DNA of 64,000 nt, taken from positions 177,026 through 241,025 of the forward strand of contig NZ_BAABJJ010000014.1 in assembly GCF_039543245.1 (NCBI RefSeq), in the 5' to 3' direction. Position 1 is the stretch's first letter, and each line of letters opens with the position of its first letter. The stretch comes from Algibacter_G agarivorans. Its GTDB lineage: Bacteria > Bacteroidota > Bacteroidia > Flavobacteriales > Flavobacteriaceae. The position numbers and the translations under genes were made by a program. Positions 27,786 through 39,100 of this stretch are shown here, piece after piece. The notes below the pieces were generated by a model, which saw only the letters and a program-made list of their open reading frames with translations, was not told where the DNA came from and did not search any database.

Positions 27786-29360
27786 ATGAAAAATTTAATA
27801 AAAATAAAGTCCTCTTTAGGCATAATAGCGACAACGTTATTAATGACAATTGGTGTTGCTTGTTCTGATGATATTTTAGATCAGAATAACAACAATGCTA
27901 CTTCAACAGCAAACTTTGGTACTTCTGTCGAGCAAGTAGAATCTGCAATAAATGGTGCCTTTCACCCAATAACAGGAACTTTTTTCTGGGGTAGAATTGT
28001 GCATACAGGCGCCATGTTACGTTCAGATGAATTCAACGTATTTCCATTTGGTTCTAATACGGCAATGTCAACCTTTCAAGGAAACCCGGGAGATCGTTGG
28101 GCAACAGAGCCTTGGCAAGAGCTTTACAAATCGATTGCTAGATGTAACAACATCATTATTAATGTTACTGAAGAAGGTATTTCAGATACAACAACTAGAG
28201 AAAATTTAGTTGGTCAAGCTTATTTTTTAAGAGCTTTTGATTATTGGTACTTAGCAAACTTATATGGTAATGTACCGTTAATTACAGACTTACCAGATTT
28301 AGATAATCTGTTGGTAAAGCAAGTAAACACTGATGCCGTTTGGAAGCAAATCATCTCAGATTTAGAAATGGCCGAAAGCATGTTACCTGAAAACTGGACA
28401 GGAGACAATTTAGGAAGACCTACATCTGGTGCTGCAACAGCTCTAAAAGGAAAAAGTTATTTATTCATGAAAGAATATGGGCTTGCAGCTACAGCCTTAA
28501 ACAGTTTAGTGGGTAAATATAGTTTATTGCCAGCTGCTCAATTTGGAGATAACTTTACAACGACCAACGAAAATAATAGTGAATCGGTATTCGAATTGCA
28601 ATTTTTAGGGCAAGATACATTTGTATGGGGGTCTGATATCCCTGGTACTGGAAGTATGGGGAATTTCCATATTGATTATGCACCACCTTCTAAATCACCT
28701 GATAGAAGTCATGTTGTAAACCCTTGGTTAAAAGATTTATTTGAAGCTAACGGAGATACGGCACGTAGAAATGAAACATTAGTTTATGATTATCCTGGTG
28801 CTACTGGATATGGAGGTGTTGCATTTGCAACAGATATGGTTGATGATATTATTGCGGCTAATGATGCTGGAGTTGAGCCTATTTTTTCAAGAAAATATTC
28901 TGGAATGGATTTAGGAGAAAGAGATGCAGTTGACTTTCTAGGAACTAACGTAGGTAACAACTGGAGAATAATTCGTTATGCTGATGTGTTGCTAATGTTA
29001 GCAGAAGCCTTAAATGAAGATGGTAGTACTGCTGAGGCTATACCTCATTTCGATGAGGTTAGAGATAGAGCAGGATTATCATTAATTGCAGATACAAATC
29101 CAACAATAAGCCAAGCCGATATGCGTCAAGCAATTATCGAAGAGCGCGCTATGGAATTAGCAGGTGAAGGACACCGTTTCTTTGATTTGGTACGTTGGGG
29201 ACTTGCTGATGATTATATGGGAGCAACGTCTTTACATGGTGCTCATCCAAAATCTTTAAGTGGTGGATCTTTTGAAAACGGAAAACATGAATTAATATGG
29301 ATTCCAAACTCTGAAAGAGATGCAAATCCAACCCTTGACCAAAATCCTGGTTATGAATAA
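27786..29360 (+). CDS. SusD/RagB-family outer-membrane binding lipoprotein
   Basis: 524 residues. The lipobox MTIGVAC places the lipidated Cys at 26, followed by SDD, a surface-export type signal. The RagB/SusD helical core is recognised by YKSIARCNNIIINV, GQAYFLRAFDYWYLANLYGNVPLI and the C-terminal EERAMELAGEGHRFFDLVRWG, a strong family signature. It forms the hinged lid on the SusC barrel. A conserved TTTAGTTTAGTTTGAT stretch and a hairpin follow the stop codon. Confidence 0.95.
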   Translation: MKNLIKIKSSLGIIATTLLMTIGVACSDDILDQNNNNATSTANFGTSVEQVESAINGAFHPITGTFFWGRIVHTGAMLRSDEFNVFPFGSNTAMSTFQGNPGDRWATEPWQELYKSIARCNNIIINVTEEGISDTTTRENLVGQAYFLRAFDYWYLANLYGNVPLITDLPDLDNLLVKQVNTDAVWKQIISDLEMAESMLPENWTGDNLGRPTSGAATALKGKSYLFMKEYGLAATALNSLVGKYSLLPAAQFGDNFTTTNENNSESVFELQFLGQDTFVWGSDIPGTGSMGNFHIDYAPPSKSPDRSHVVNPWLKDLFEANGDTARRNETLVYDYPGATGYGGVAFATDMVDDIIAANDAGVEPIFSRKYSGMDLGERDAVDFLGTNVGNNWRIIRYADVLLMLAEALNEDGSTAEAIPHFDEVRDRAGLSLIADTNPTISQADMRQAIIEERAMELAGEGHRFFDLVRWGLADDYMGATSLHGAHPKSLSGGSFENGKHELIWIPNSERDANPTLDQNPGYE

Positions 29361-29369
29361 AATATTTGA

Positions 29370-29422
29370 TTTAGTTTAGTTTGATTGAATAAAGGCCGAG
29401 TTTTTAGTTTGACTCGGCTTTT
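29370..29422 (+). promoter_or_regulatory. Post-susD element: 16-base motif plus hairpin
   Basis: TTTAGTTTAGTTTGAT (29370-29385) is followed by a hairpin with arms GCCGAGT / ACTCGGC (29395-29418, extended by A-T and G-T pairs) and a short T-run. The same 16-mer followed by a hairpin also comes after the other susD gene in this window (48585-48635). It probably attenuates or stabilises the susCD message relative to the downstream catabolic genes. Confidence 0.5.
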
Positions 29423-29489
29423 ACTCAAATCAATTGTGCAAAGTATATTTCAAAAAACATGACATTAATTATCAATTTCTATTAGTAAC

Positions 29490-31259
29490 ATGACACAAAC
29501 TGTCGATACTATATCCAAAAAAGACATCACTATAAAAAGTGGGTGTAATAATTTTAAAACTGAAATAATTACTGTTTCTGAAAATTCGAATGTATCCATA
29601 TTTAACATTCAAATCACTTCTGATACACCAAAAAAACCTGAACCATTAACGCTTAAATGGAAGATTCCTGCACATAATGTAAAAGGTGTTTGGAAACCAA
29701 CAACAGATTTTGCTAAACGTATTCAAGCAGATTGGGAACTAGATCACATGGAATCTAGAGTCTCAATTGATGCGCCAGTTATTAGTTTGTTTGGTCATGA
29801 TGATAGTAATCGTCATACGTTTGCCTGTTCTAATGCCATTAATAAGTTAGAACTTAATGCCGAAATTAGAGAAGAAGATGATTTTTTCTACTGCCATGTT
29901 ACTTTGTTTTTAGAACAACACTCTAAAATAGACAATTACAACATTCAGTTAAGAATCGATGAAGGCGAAAAACACTTTTCTGAAGCATTAAAAGAAGTAT
30001 CAAAATGGTGGGAGACTTTTGATAATTTAAAACCAACTTCTGTTCCAGATATTGCACTAGCACCATTATATTCTACTTGGTACAATTTTCATCAAACTTT
30101 AGAAGAAAATGTTTTAATTGAAGAATGTAAAACAGCTTACAGCTTAGGTTATAGAGCTATTATTATAGATGACGGCTGGCAAACCAATGACGGTAATAGA
30201 GGTTATGATTTTACAGGCGATTGGGAACCAGAACGTTTAAATAAAACCAAAGCATTTGTTGAAGATATTCATGCTACAGGTATGAAAATTGGTTTTTGGT
30301 ATTCAGTACCTTTCTGCGGAAAAAAATCAAAGGCATATAAGCGTTTTAAAGGAAAATTTTTAACCGAAAACCATCGTTGGGCACCTGTTTTTGACCCACG
30401 TTATCCTGAAGTTAGGCAATACCTTATCAATATTTATAAAAATGCAATAGTTGATTGGGATTTAGATGGTTTTAAACTCGATTTTATTGATGATTTCAGA
30501 TTGTATGGTGACACACCAGAAGCTAATGATGACATGGATTTTATTTCCATTAATGCAGCCGTTGATAGATTATTAACAGACGTCATTACAACTCTAAAAA
30601 ATATTAACCCTGAAGTTTTTATAGAATTCAGACAAAAATATGTTGGTCCTGCCATGAGAAAATATGGTAATATGTTCAGAGCATTTGATTGTCCTGGAGA
30701 TGCTACTATGAACCGTGTTCGAATTGCAGATATTAGAATGTTAGCTGGAAATACCGCTGTTCATTCTGATATGATTACTTGGCATAATGATGAAGATTTA
30801 GAAGTAGCTGCTTTACAAATGGTAAACACGCTTTTTGGTGTGCCTCAAATTTCAGTGGTTCTTAAAGACATTCCTAAAGACCATTTAGAAATGGTGAAGT
30901 TTTACACAGAATATTGGAATTCAAACAAAAAATTAATCACTCAAGGACATTTTACACCTTATAGACCCTTAGCCAATTATCCTATTCAAAAAGTGAGCAA
31001 TGATGAAAAACTGCTTATTGGTTTACATGATGACCATGTTGCTCAACTTGATAAATCATTTGATAGTATTGATATTCTAAATGCAAAATTATCAAACAGT
31101 GTTATAATTAAAACTGATGCGGATTTTGGAAGCTATAATTGCCGTATATTCAAATGCAAAGGAGATTTAGTAAAGGAAATAAATATAAAATTAAACAAAG
31201 GTATTATTGAAATTAATGTCCCAGTATGCGGTTTAGTTCAACTAACTTTAAACAAATAA
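29490..31259 (+). CDS. Cytoplasmic GH36-like alpha-galactosidase (melibiase superfamily)
   Basis: 589 residues, no signal peptide. An N-terminal beta-supersandwich (1-185) is followed by the TIM barrel: LAPLYSTWYNFHQTLEE, IIIDDGWQTNDGNRGYDFTGDWEP, MKIGFWYSVPF and the nucleophile motif DGFKLDFIDDF (Asp about 331). The usual GH36 acid/base motif C-x-SGGG-R-x-D is not present; instead a CPGD motif (AFDCPGD, Asp about 400 or 404) lies at the expected place, so substrate and subfamily are uncertain. It sits between susCD and an SSS symporter, glpK and glpD, so cleavage of an alpha-galactosyl- or alpha-glucosyl-glycerol into hexose and glycerol in the cytoplasm is the best inference. Confidence 0.85.
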   Translation: MTQTVDTISKKDITIKSGCNNFKTEIITVSENSNVSIFNIQITSDTPKKPEPLTLKWKIPAHNVKGVWKPTTDFAKRIQADWELDHMESRVSIDAPVISLFGHDDSNRHTFACSNAINKLELNAEIREEDDFFYCHVTLFLEQHSKIDNYNIQLRIDEGEKHFSEALKEVSKWWETFDNLKPTSVPDIALAPLYSTWYNFHQTLEENVLIEECKTAYSLGYRAIIIDDGWQTNDGNRGYDFTGDWEPERLNKTKAFVEDIHATGMKIGFWYSVPFCGKKSKAYKRFKGKFLTENHRWAPVFDPRYPEVRQYLINIYKNAIVDWDLDGFKLDFIDDFRLYGDTPEANDDMDFISINAAVDRLLTDVITTLKNINPEVFIEFRQKYVGPAMRKYGNMFRAFDCPGDATMNRVRIADIRMLAGNTAVHSDMITWHNDEDLEVAALQMVNTLFGVPQISVVLKDIPKDHLEMVKFYTEYWNSNKKLITQGHFTPYRPLANYPIQKVSNDEKLLIGLHDDHVAQLDKSFDSIDILNAKLSNSVIIKTDADFGSYNCRIFKCKGDLVKEINIKLNKGIIEINVPVCGLVQLTLNK

Positions 31260-31265
31260 CAACTT

Positions 31266-32921
31266 ATGGATACGCTATCAATTGTTTCATTTCTTGGATT
31301 CACCTTATTGGTAGCCTTTATTGCGTGGTATGCAACCCGCAAGACTGATGAAAATTCAGCCGATGGTTATTACCTTGGAGGCAGAAGTCTTGGCGCAATA
31401 ACCATTGCAGGCTCTTTGCTTTTAACTAACCTTTCTGCAGAACAAATTGTTGGACTTAACGGACAGTCGTTTGCACAAGGCGTTTTGGTAATGGCTTGGG
31501 AAACATTAGCTGCTATTTCTATGATAGTTACAGCCATTTATTTGTTGCCAAAATATATGCGTTCGGGAATTACTACCATACCAGAGTTTGTTCAGGAACG
31601 TTTTGATGCACAAACAAAATCTATATTATCCATTCTCTTTTTAGTGGCATTTGGTATCGTATTGCTACCAACCATTTTATATTCAGGTTCTTTAGCATTT
31701 AGCACCATGTTCGATTTATCTGAAACCTTAGGAATATCACAATCTGTAGTTATTTGGATATGCGTTTGGTCTATAGGTATTATTGGTTCTATTTATGCCA
31801 TTTTTGGTGGACTCAAAGCTGTAGCTGTTTCAGATTTGGTAAACGCCATTGGACTATTAATTGGGGGGCTTTTAATTCCGGTTTTTGGCTTGATGCTTAT
31901 TGGAGACGGTAGTGTTTCAGATGGTTTAAGTGAATTATGGACAGAAAACCCCGAAAAATTTAATGCTAAAGGCGAGATAGACTCTTTTATACCGTTCAGC
32001 ACGATTTTCACAGGAATGATGATTGCCCAAATGTATTATTGGGGCACAAATCAGTCTATTTTACAACGTGTATTTGGTGCTAAAAGTTTAGCCGATGGGC
32101 AAAAAGGAATGATATTGGCAGGATTTGTAAAATTCTTAATCCCTATAATTGTAGTACTACCAGGTGTTATTGCGTGGCATGTTTTTGGGAATGATTTGAA
32201 AAATGCAGACCAAGCATACCCTGCTTTGGTTAGAAAAGTATTGCCAGGGGCATTCTTAGGATTTTTTGCCGCTGTGTTATTTGGAGCAATTTTAAGTTCT
32301 TTTAATAGTTTATTAAATAGCAGTTCAACGCTATTTGGAGTCGATTTATATCGTCAATATTTCAATAAAAATGCTTCCGAACTCAAAATGGTAAAAGCCG
32401 GAAAGGTATTTGGTCTTTTACTCGCATTGATTTCTATGAGTATCGCACCATTTATTGCAAACGCTCCAGATGGTTTATTTTCATACATTCAAGAATCTTT
32501 AGGTAGTTTAAGTGTGCCAATTTTAGCAGTTGTTGCTGTTGGTATGGCAACCAAAAATGTGCCAGCTTTGGGCGCAAAAATTGTATTAACCGTTGGCGTA
32601 ATGATGTATTTAATAAGTCAGTTTGTACTTAGTCCGCATTTTGTGGACGCCGCTTTAGCAGAAGCTGCTGCAAACGGCATTACAGATGCTAAGGAGCTGA
32701 GCATTATAAAAGCAAAAGCATATCCACATTTCTTACATATTATGGGTATTTTATTCGTAATTAATGTAGGGTTCATGTTAATAATGGGTAATCTCTTCCC
32801 TAATAAAAATGTGTACACTCCTAAAATTACAGACGAAATTGATATTACACCTTGGAAGTATGCCAAAGTAGTTGGTGTAGCTATTACTATTTTAGTATTA
32901 AGCACCTATTTAATTTTTTAA
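31266..32921 (+). CDS. Sodium:solute symporter (SSS family), probable glycoside importer
   Basis: 551 residues, about 14 transmembrane segments. N-terminal WYATRKTDENSADGYYLGGRSLG and LLTNLSAEQIVGLNGQSFAQG are typical of SGLT-like SSS carriers; also IYAIFGGLKAVAVSD, MYYWGTNQSILQRVFGAKS and FGAILSSFNSLLNSSSTLFG, which include the Na2-site region. It imports a sugar or related solute with Na+ across the inner membrane. The start is 6 bases after the GH36 stop, so enzyme and transporter are coupled: the intact glycoside would be taken up and then cleaved. Confidence 0.92.
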   Translation: MDTLSIVSFLGFTLLVAFIAWYATRKTDENSADGYYLGGRSLGAITIAGSLLLTNLSAEQIVGLNGQSFAQGVLVMAWETLAAISMIVTAIYLLPKYMRSGITTIPEFVQERFDAQTKSILSILFLVAFGIVLLPTILYSGSLAFSTMFDLSETLGISQSVVIWICVWSIGIIGSIYAIFGGLKAVAVSDLVNAIGLLIGGLLIPVFGLMLIGDGSVSDGLSELWTENPEKFNAKGEIDSFIPFSTIFTGMMIAQMYYWGTNQSILQRVFGAKSLADGQKGMILAGFVKFLIPIIVVLPGVIAWHVFGNDLKNADQAYPALVRKVLPGAFLGFFAAVLFGAILSSFNSLLNSSSTLFGVDLYRQYFNKNASELKMVKAGKVFGLLLALISMSIAPFIANAPDGLFSYIQESLGSLSVPILAVVAVGMATKNVPALGAKIVLTVGVMMYLISQFVLSPHFVDAALAEAAANGITDAKELSIIKAKAYPHFLHIMGILFVINVGFMLIMGNLFPNKNVYTPKITDEIDITPWKYAKVVGVAITILVLSTYLIF

Positions 32922-32938
32922 ATTGAAAACTGCAAAAC

Positions 32939-34420
32939 ATGAACAAAAAATATGTTATAGCCTTCGATCAAGGTACTACAAGCACTAGAACCATTGTTTT
33001 TGATGAAAAAGGTGCAATCGTTTCAATTTCACAAAAAGAATTAAAGCAATATTATCCGCAACCTGGATGGGTAGAACATGATGCTTTAGAAATATATAAC
33101 GACCAATTAGAGACTTTTAACCAAGCGGTTTCAGATTCAGGAATTAATCCAAAAGACATTGCGGCAATTGGCATTACTAACCAAAGAGAAACCACCGTTG
33201 TTTGGGATAGAGAAACAGGAAAACCCATTCATAAAGCTATTGTTTGGTTAGATAAACGAACCACTGATATCTGTAAAAATATAGAAGACAAAGGGCTTTC
33301 AAATTATATCAAAAAGAACACAGGATTAGTCATAGATTCTTATTTTTCTGGCACCAAATTAAAATGGATTTTAGATTATGTTAAAGGGGCGCAAGACAAA
33401 GCAGAAGCTGGTCAATTAATGTTCGGCACCATTGATTCTTGGCTAATTTATAAATTCACAAACGGAAAAAAACATGTTACCGACCATACCAATGCATCGC
33501 GTACCATGATTTATAATATCAAAAAATTAGATTGGGATAAAAAATTATTAAACGAATTAAACATCCCCCAATCTTTATTACCAAAAGTTCAAACGTCATC
33601 TTCAGATTTTGGAACTATAGATTATAAAGGGAATAAAATTCCAATTTATGGTGTTGCTGGCGACCAACAATCGGCGTTATTTGGGCAAGGCGGATTTGAA
33701 GCAGGTATTGCAAAAAGCACTTTTGGTACAGGTTGTTTCATTCTTTTAAATACAGGAACAAAGCAAGTGAAATCTAAAAAAGGATTGCTTACAACACTTA
33801 CCTGTAGCTTAGATTCTGAACCAATAAATTATGCTTTAGAAGGCAGTGTTTTTGCAGGAGGTGCTTCCATTCAATGGCTTAGAGACCGCATGAAAATTAT
33901 AGAAAATGTTAGTGATACAGAAGCCATTTGCAATAGCATTCCACCATTAAAAAACGTGTATGTAGTGCCCGCTTTTGCTGGTTTGGGCGCTCCACATTGG
34001 GACGGCAAAGCAAAAGGTAGTATTTACGGCATGACGCTAGATACAGGACGAGAAGAACTTATTAAAGCAACTGTTGAAGCCTTAGCATATCAAACCAAAG
34101 ATGTTATTGGCGCTATGGAAAAGGATAGCAATAAAAAAATGGTAACTTTAAAAGTAGATGGAGGTGCAAGCACAAACAACTACTTGATGCAATTTCAATC
34201 AGATTTGTTAAATGTAGAAGTTGACAGACCTAAAATGATTGAAGTTACCGCTTTTGGAGCGGCACTATTAGCAGGTATAAAAGCAGGGATTTGGACAAAA
34301 AAGGACATTGCACAAATAAGAGAAATAGATACTGTTTTTACTCCCAAAATGGATAAGAAAACAAGAAAAAATAAATATAAAGGCTGGAAAAAAGCTATTA
34401 AACGAACAAAAAGAAAGTAA
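32939..34420 (+). CDS. glpK: Glycerol kinase
   Basis: 493 residues, the usual FGGY-kinase length. FDQGTTSTRTIVFDEKG opens the protein, then GITNQRETTVVWDRETGKPIH, NASRTMIYNI, YGVAGDQQSALFGQ and KVDGGASTNNYLMQFQSD, all strong GlpK motifs. It makes sn-glycerol-3-phosphate from glycerol and ATP. It follows the SSS gene by 17 bases and is followed at once by glpD; no glycerol facilitator (glpF) is present, which fits glycerol arising inside the cell. The C-terminal tail is basic (KKTRKNKYKGWKKAIKRTKRK end). Confidence 0.96.
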   Translation: MNKKYVIAFDQGTTSTRTIVFDEKGAIVSISQKELKQYYPQPGWVEHDALEIYNDQLETFNQAVSDSGINPKDIAAIGITNQRETTVVWDRETGKPIHKAIVWLDKRTTDICKNIEDKGLSNYIKKNTGLVIDSYFSGTKLKWILDYVKGAQDKAEAGQLMFGTIDSWLIYKFTNGKKHVTDHTNASRTMIYNIKKLDWDKKLLNELNIPQSLLPKVQTSSSDFGTIDYKGNKIPIYGVAGDQQSALFGQGGFEAGIAKSTFGTGCFILLNTGTKQVKSKKGLLTTLTCSLDSEPINYALEGSVFAGGASIQWLRDRMKIIENVSDTEAICNSIPPLKNVYVVPAFAGLGAPHWDGKAKGSIYGMTLDTGREELIKATVEALAYQTKDVIGAMEKDSNKKMVTLKVDGGASTNNYLMQFQSDLLNVEVDRPKMIEVTAFGAALLAGIKAGIWTKKDIAQIREIDTVFTPKMDKKTRKNKYKGWKKAIKRTKRK

Positions 34421-34421
34421 G

Positions 34422-36107
34422 ATGTTGGAGATGGAAAAAACCATAGAATTTTCAGTTTTAAATAGAACGGCTCAAATCGAAAAATTACAAAGTACAAAAT
34501 TTGATTTAGCCATTATTGGTGGTGGTGTTACAGGGGCAGGAATAGCTTTAGATGCAGCTTCTCGTGGTTTAAAAGTTTGTCTTGTAGAAAAAAATGATTT
34601 TGCCTCAGGCACCAGTAATAAATCTACAAAATTAATTCATGGTGGATTACGTTACCTCAAACAATTTGAAATTGGTTTAGTACGCGAATCAGGTTCTGAG
34701 CGTGCCATAGTTCATAAATTAGCTCCACATTTAGTCATTCCTGAAAAAATGTTATTGCCTTTAGTTGAAGGCGGTACTTATGGAAAAATGATGACCTCCA
34801 TCGGACTGAAAGTTTACGACTTTTTAGCTGATGTGAAAGGCGATGACAGACGCCGCATGCTGAATAAAGAAGAAACTTTAGAGAAAGAATCTTTACTTAA
34901 TAAAGATGCCGTTTTAGGCAGCGGTCTTTATGCAGAATATAGAACAGATGATGCTCGATTGACTATCGAAATATTAAAAAAAGCAGCATCTTTTGGAGCA
35001 ACCATCATTAATTATTGCAAAATGGAATCATTTAATTACAATGATGATTCTAAAATTAAAAGTCTGAATTGTATAGATGGAAATACAGGAAATACGGTTA
35101 AAATAAAAGCAAGGAATTATGTGTCTGCTGCTGGTCCTTGGGTGGATAAATTACGTGCCAAAGACCATTCCATGAACAATAAATATTTACATTTAACCAA
35201 AGGCGTTCATATAGTATTTCCGTTTAAAAAACTACCCGTAAAGCAACCGCTTTATTTTGATGTGCCTGATGGTAGAATGATTTTCGCCATTCCAAGAGGT
35301 CGCGCCACATATGTTGGTACTACCGATACAAATTATTCAGGAAATTTAGACCGTGTTGTTGCCACTAAAGACGATGCTGAATATTTATTAAATGCCATAA
35401 ATGCTACATTTCCAGACGTTAATTTATCTATTAATGATATTGAATCTAACTGGGCAGGCTTAAGACCATTAATCCATGAAGAAGATAAAGACCCTTCTGA
35501 ATTATCAAGAAAAGATGAATTGTTTATTTCTGAAAGCGGATTGATTTCTATAGCTGGAGGAAAACTTACAGGGTATCGTAGAATGGCAGACCGTGTGATT
35601 GAAGCGGTTTTAAAAACCATGAAGAGTAAGCAAAAAAAAGACTTAAAAAAGTCTGAAACAGAAAAAATTCCTTTGGTTAGCCCTTCACTTGAAAATTCAC
35701 ATAACGTAGAAATTTATCAAAAAGAATTAGAAATAAAACTTCTAGAATTGGATATTTCAGATGCTTATCATGCTTGGTATTTGTGCACAACCTATGGTAA
35801 ACAATCGGATATTATTATCGATAAATCAAAAACATTCGATAATAAAGATGCTTTAGAACGATTAATTAGAGCCGAACTTTGGTACGGTATGCATCACGAA
35901 ATGACTAATAGTTTAACAGATTTTTTTGTGCGCAGAACGGGTCGATTGTACTTTAATATCCCTAGTGTGAAAAAGTATATGAAAATCATTTCCGATGATT
36001 GTGCAAATTATTTAAATTGGGATTCCAAACGTATCGCTTCAGAAGTAGAAAATCTAGAACTATTTTTACAAGATGCATCAACATATTACAACGAAGAATT
36101 TGAATAA
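34422..36107 (+). CDS. glpD: Glycerol-3-phosphate dehydrogenase (FAD-dependent)
   Basis: 561 residues. The FAD-binding motif DLAIIGGGVTGAGIALDAASRG lies near residue 30, followed by DFASGTSNKSTKLIHGGLRYL, GRATYVGTTDTNYSG and SIAGGKLTGYRRMADRV, then the GlpD C-terminal helical domain. It oxidises glycerol-3-phosphate to dihydroxyacetone phosphate, passing electrons to quinone at the inner membrane. The start ATG is one base after the glpK stop codon; a second ATG three codons later is also possible. With glpK it routes glycerol to glycolysis. Confidence 0.95.
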   Translation: MLEMEKTIEFSVLNRTAQIEKLQSTKFDLAIIGGGVTGAGIALDAASRGLKVCLVEKNDFASGTSNKSTKLIHGGLRYLKQFEIGLVRESGSERAIVHKLAPHLVIPEKMLLPLVEGGTYGKMMTSIGLKVYDFLADVKGDDRRRMLNKEETLEKESLLNKDAVLGSGLYAEYRTDDARLTIEILKKAASFGATIINYCKMESFNYNDDSKIKSLNCIDGNTGNTVKIKARNYVSAAGPWVDKLRAKDHSMNNKYLHLTKGVHIVFPFKKLPVKQPLYFDVPDGRMIFAIPRGRATYVGTTDTNYSGNLDRVVATKDDAEYLLNAINATFPDVNLSINDIESNWAGLRPLIHEEDKDPSELSRKDELFISESGLISIAGGKLTGYRRMADRVIEAVLKTMKSKQKKDLKKSETEKIPLVSPSLENSHNVEIYQKELEIKLLELDISDAYHAWYLCTTYGKQSDIIIDKSKTFDNKDALERLIRAELWYGMHHEMTNSLTDFFVRRTGRLYFNIPSVKKYMKIISDDCANYLNWDSKRIASEVENLELFLQDASTYYNEEFE

Positions 36108-36123
36108 AATCCATATTGGTAAC

Positions 36124-39100
36124 ATGAAAAATAGAACGTTAAAACTAGTAACTTGTTTATTTGTATTGATACTTTTTTTTAATTGTGAAAAAGAAGGGGG
36201 GACAACTTCGTCAAAACAAATTTTTGAAACTCTTGATGCTTCAATTTCTAGGATAAATTTTTCAAACACACTTACTGAAAACGATAGCTTAAATTACTTT
36301 ACCTATTCTTATTTATACATGGGCGGTGGTGTTGCTGTTGGCGATATCAATAACGATGGCTTAAAAGATGTTTTCTTCACAGGAAACCAAGTATCTAATA
36401 AATTATACTTAAACAAAGGCAATCTTAAATTTGAAGATATTACTGAAAAGGCAGGTATTTCAGGAGATAAAAGATGGTATACCGGAGTAACCATGGGAGA
36501 TGTAAATGCTGATGGTTTTTTGGATATTTATTGTTCTGTGGCAGGAAAATCTGGCCCTAAAGAAAATCAATTATTCATCAACAATCAAGATGGAACGTTT
36601 TCTGAAAAAGCTCAAGAATACGGTTTAGCAGATATTGGAAATAGCGTGCAAGCTACTTTTTTTGATTATGATAAAGATGGGGATTTAGATGTGTATGTAG
36701 CCAACTATCCCATTACAAAATTCAATGCTTCGGTTTATGTTTATGAGCAAAAAATGAAAACTGTAAGCAACGTTGAAACTGACCATTTATATAGAAATGA
36801 TGGCTCTAGTTTTGTAGATGTTACAGATGAATCTGGTGTTAAAAGTTTTGGCTTAACCTTAAGTGCCACCGTTGGCGATTTGAATAATGACTCCTGGCCA
36901 GATCTTTATATTTCAAACGACTTCGCTTCTCCTGATTATTTATATATGAACAATCAAGATGGTACGTTTAGAGAAGTTATAAAAGAAGCAACGTCGCATA
37001 CGGCTTTTTATGGTATGGGTGTTGATATTTCTGACTTTAATAATGATGGAAACTTAGATGTTTTTCAAGTAGATATGGACGCCAAAACCAACAGGCGCAA
37101 AAAAGCAAATATGGCAGGTATGAACCCTGATTTGTTTTGGGGTGTTGTAGATGCTGGTTTTCATTACCAATACATGCAGAATTGTTTGCAGATGAATACG
37201 GGAGTTTTCGAGGAAGGAAATCCATTTTTCTCAAATGTGTCCAGAATTACAGGCGTGTCGTCCACAGACTGGAGCTGGGGGCCACTTTTTGCCGATTTTG
37301 ATAATGATGGGTTAAAGGACTTATTCGTTTCCAACGGGACACGTCGTGAAGTTAACAATCGCGATTTTTTCAATCAAATTGATGATGCATTTACTATTGA
37401 TAGTGACAAAACTTTAGAGATGAGCTTAAAAATTCCTTCAGAGCGCATTGATAATTTCATTTATAAAAACAACGGAAATTTAAACTTTAAACAAGCCAAT
37501 AATGATTGGGGAATCGAGTTTAAAGGTTTTTCAAATGGTGTAGCTTACGCCGATTTAGATAATGATGGTGATTTAGAAATCATCACAAATAATATTGACG
37601 ATAAAGCTTCAGTTTTTCAAAACAACAGTTCAGAAACTAATAATTATATCACTATAAATTTTGAAGGTGTTTCTAATAATAAATTAGGTTTAGGAAATCG
37701 TGTTTTTATCACTGCAAATGGAGAAATACAAATGCAGGAGTTGACTCTAACACGTGGTTTCCAATCTTCTGTAGCTCCAGAATTGCACTTCGGTTTAGGT
37801 CAATCTGAAAAAATTGATGAATTAAAAGTCGTTTGGACAGATGGTAAAATAGAGACTAAATCTAATATTTTTGTTAACCAAAAAATCACTTTAAAACATA
37901 CCGATGCTAGTCAAGAAAATGAAATTATTAATCAAAAAAAATCATTATTTGATTCGAATATAATAGATGTTTTTCCTCAGCACAAACACGACGAAAACAC
38001 TTTTGATGATTTTAAATACCAAGTATTACTGCCTCATAAAATGTCAACCTTTGGTCCAGCACTTACGGTAGGCGATTTAAACAACGATGGACTGGATGAT
38101 TACTTTGTTGGAGGTGCGTTTAACAGGATAGGAAGTTTGTTTTTTCAGACTGAAAATGGATTTGAAAAGCAAGAAAGCATCTTCCTAGAAGATGATAAAC
38201 TTAGTGAAGACGTTGGAGCATTAATTTTTGATGCTGATAATGATGGCGACAACGATTTGTATGTAGTTAGTGGTGGTTATGAGTTTTCACCTAAATCTAA
38301 AATGCTTCAAGACAGACTTTATGTGAATGATGGTTCAGGAAACTTCACAAAATCAAGCACACTTCCTGAAATGATTACAAGTGGTTCAAAGGTCTATAAT
38401 CTTGATTTTAACAAAGATGGAAAACAAGATTTACTGGTTTTAGGCAGGCAAGTTCCTGGAAATTATCCTGCTCCTGCTAATACGTATTTATTAGAAAACA
38501 AAACTGAAAACGGTGTTGTGAAATTTGAAGATGCTACTATTGCTTCCGCGGAAGCGTTTAAAAATTTAGGAATGGCTACGGCAGCAATTGTAACCGATTT
38601 TAATAATGATAATGCAGAAGATATCATCATTGTAGGTGAATGGATGCCCATTCGAGTTTTTAAAAATACAAATGGAATTTTCATTGAAGTTTCAGAAGAC
38701 CTGGGACTTAATAAAGACACTACAGGTTGGTGGTGGAGTATTAATCAGGGTGATTTTGATGGCGATGGTGATATGGACTATATAGTTGGAAATAACGGTT
38801 TAAATTATAAATACAAAGCAACAGAAGATGAAACTTTTGATATTTATGTAAATGATTTTGATAACGACAACAAAAAAGATATTGTATTAAGTTATTACAA
38901 TGAAGGCAAGCAATATCCAGTTCGAGGCCGTGAATGTTCATCGCAGCAAATTCCAGAGATTAAAGAAAAATTCAAAAACTATGAGACATTTTCTAATGCC
39001 ACACTTGTTGATGTTTACGAAAAGGAGGCTCTAGAATCTGCTATTCACTATCAAGTAAAATCTTTTGCTAGTGTTTATTTAGAAAATAAAGACGGAAAAT

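Noticed and set aside
24760..29360. SusCD as a starch system linked to the glycogen genes
   Set aside because: The pair is co-transcribed with glpK/glpD and GH36, not with amylases, and lies 7 kb away on the other strand.
36073..36123. N-terminal extension of the first ASPIC protein to an earlier ATG
   Set aside because: It overlaps the glpD 3' end and adds a polar stretch before an otherwise perfect lipoprotein signal starting at 36124.
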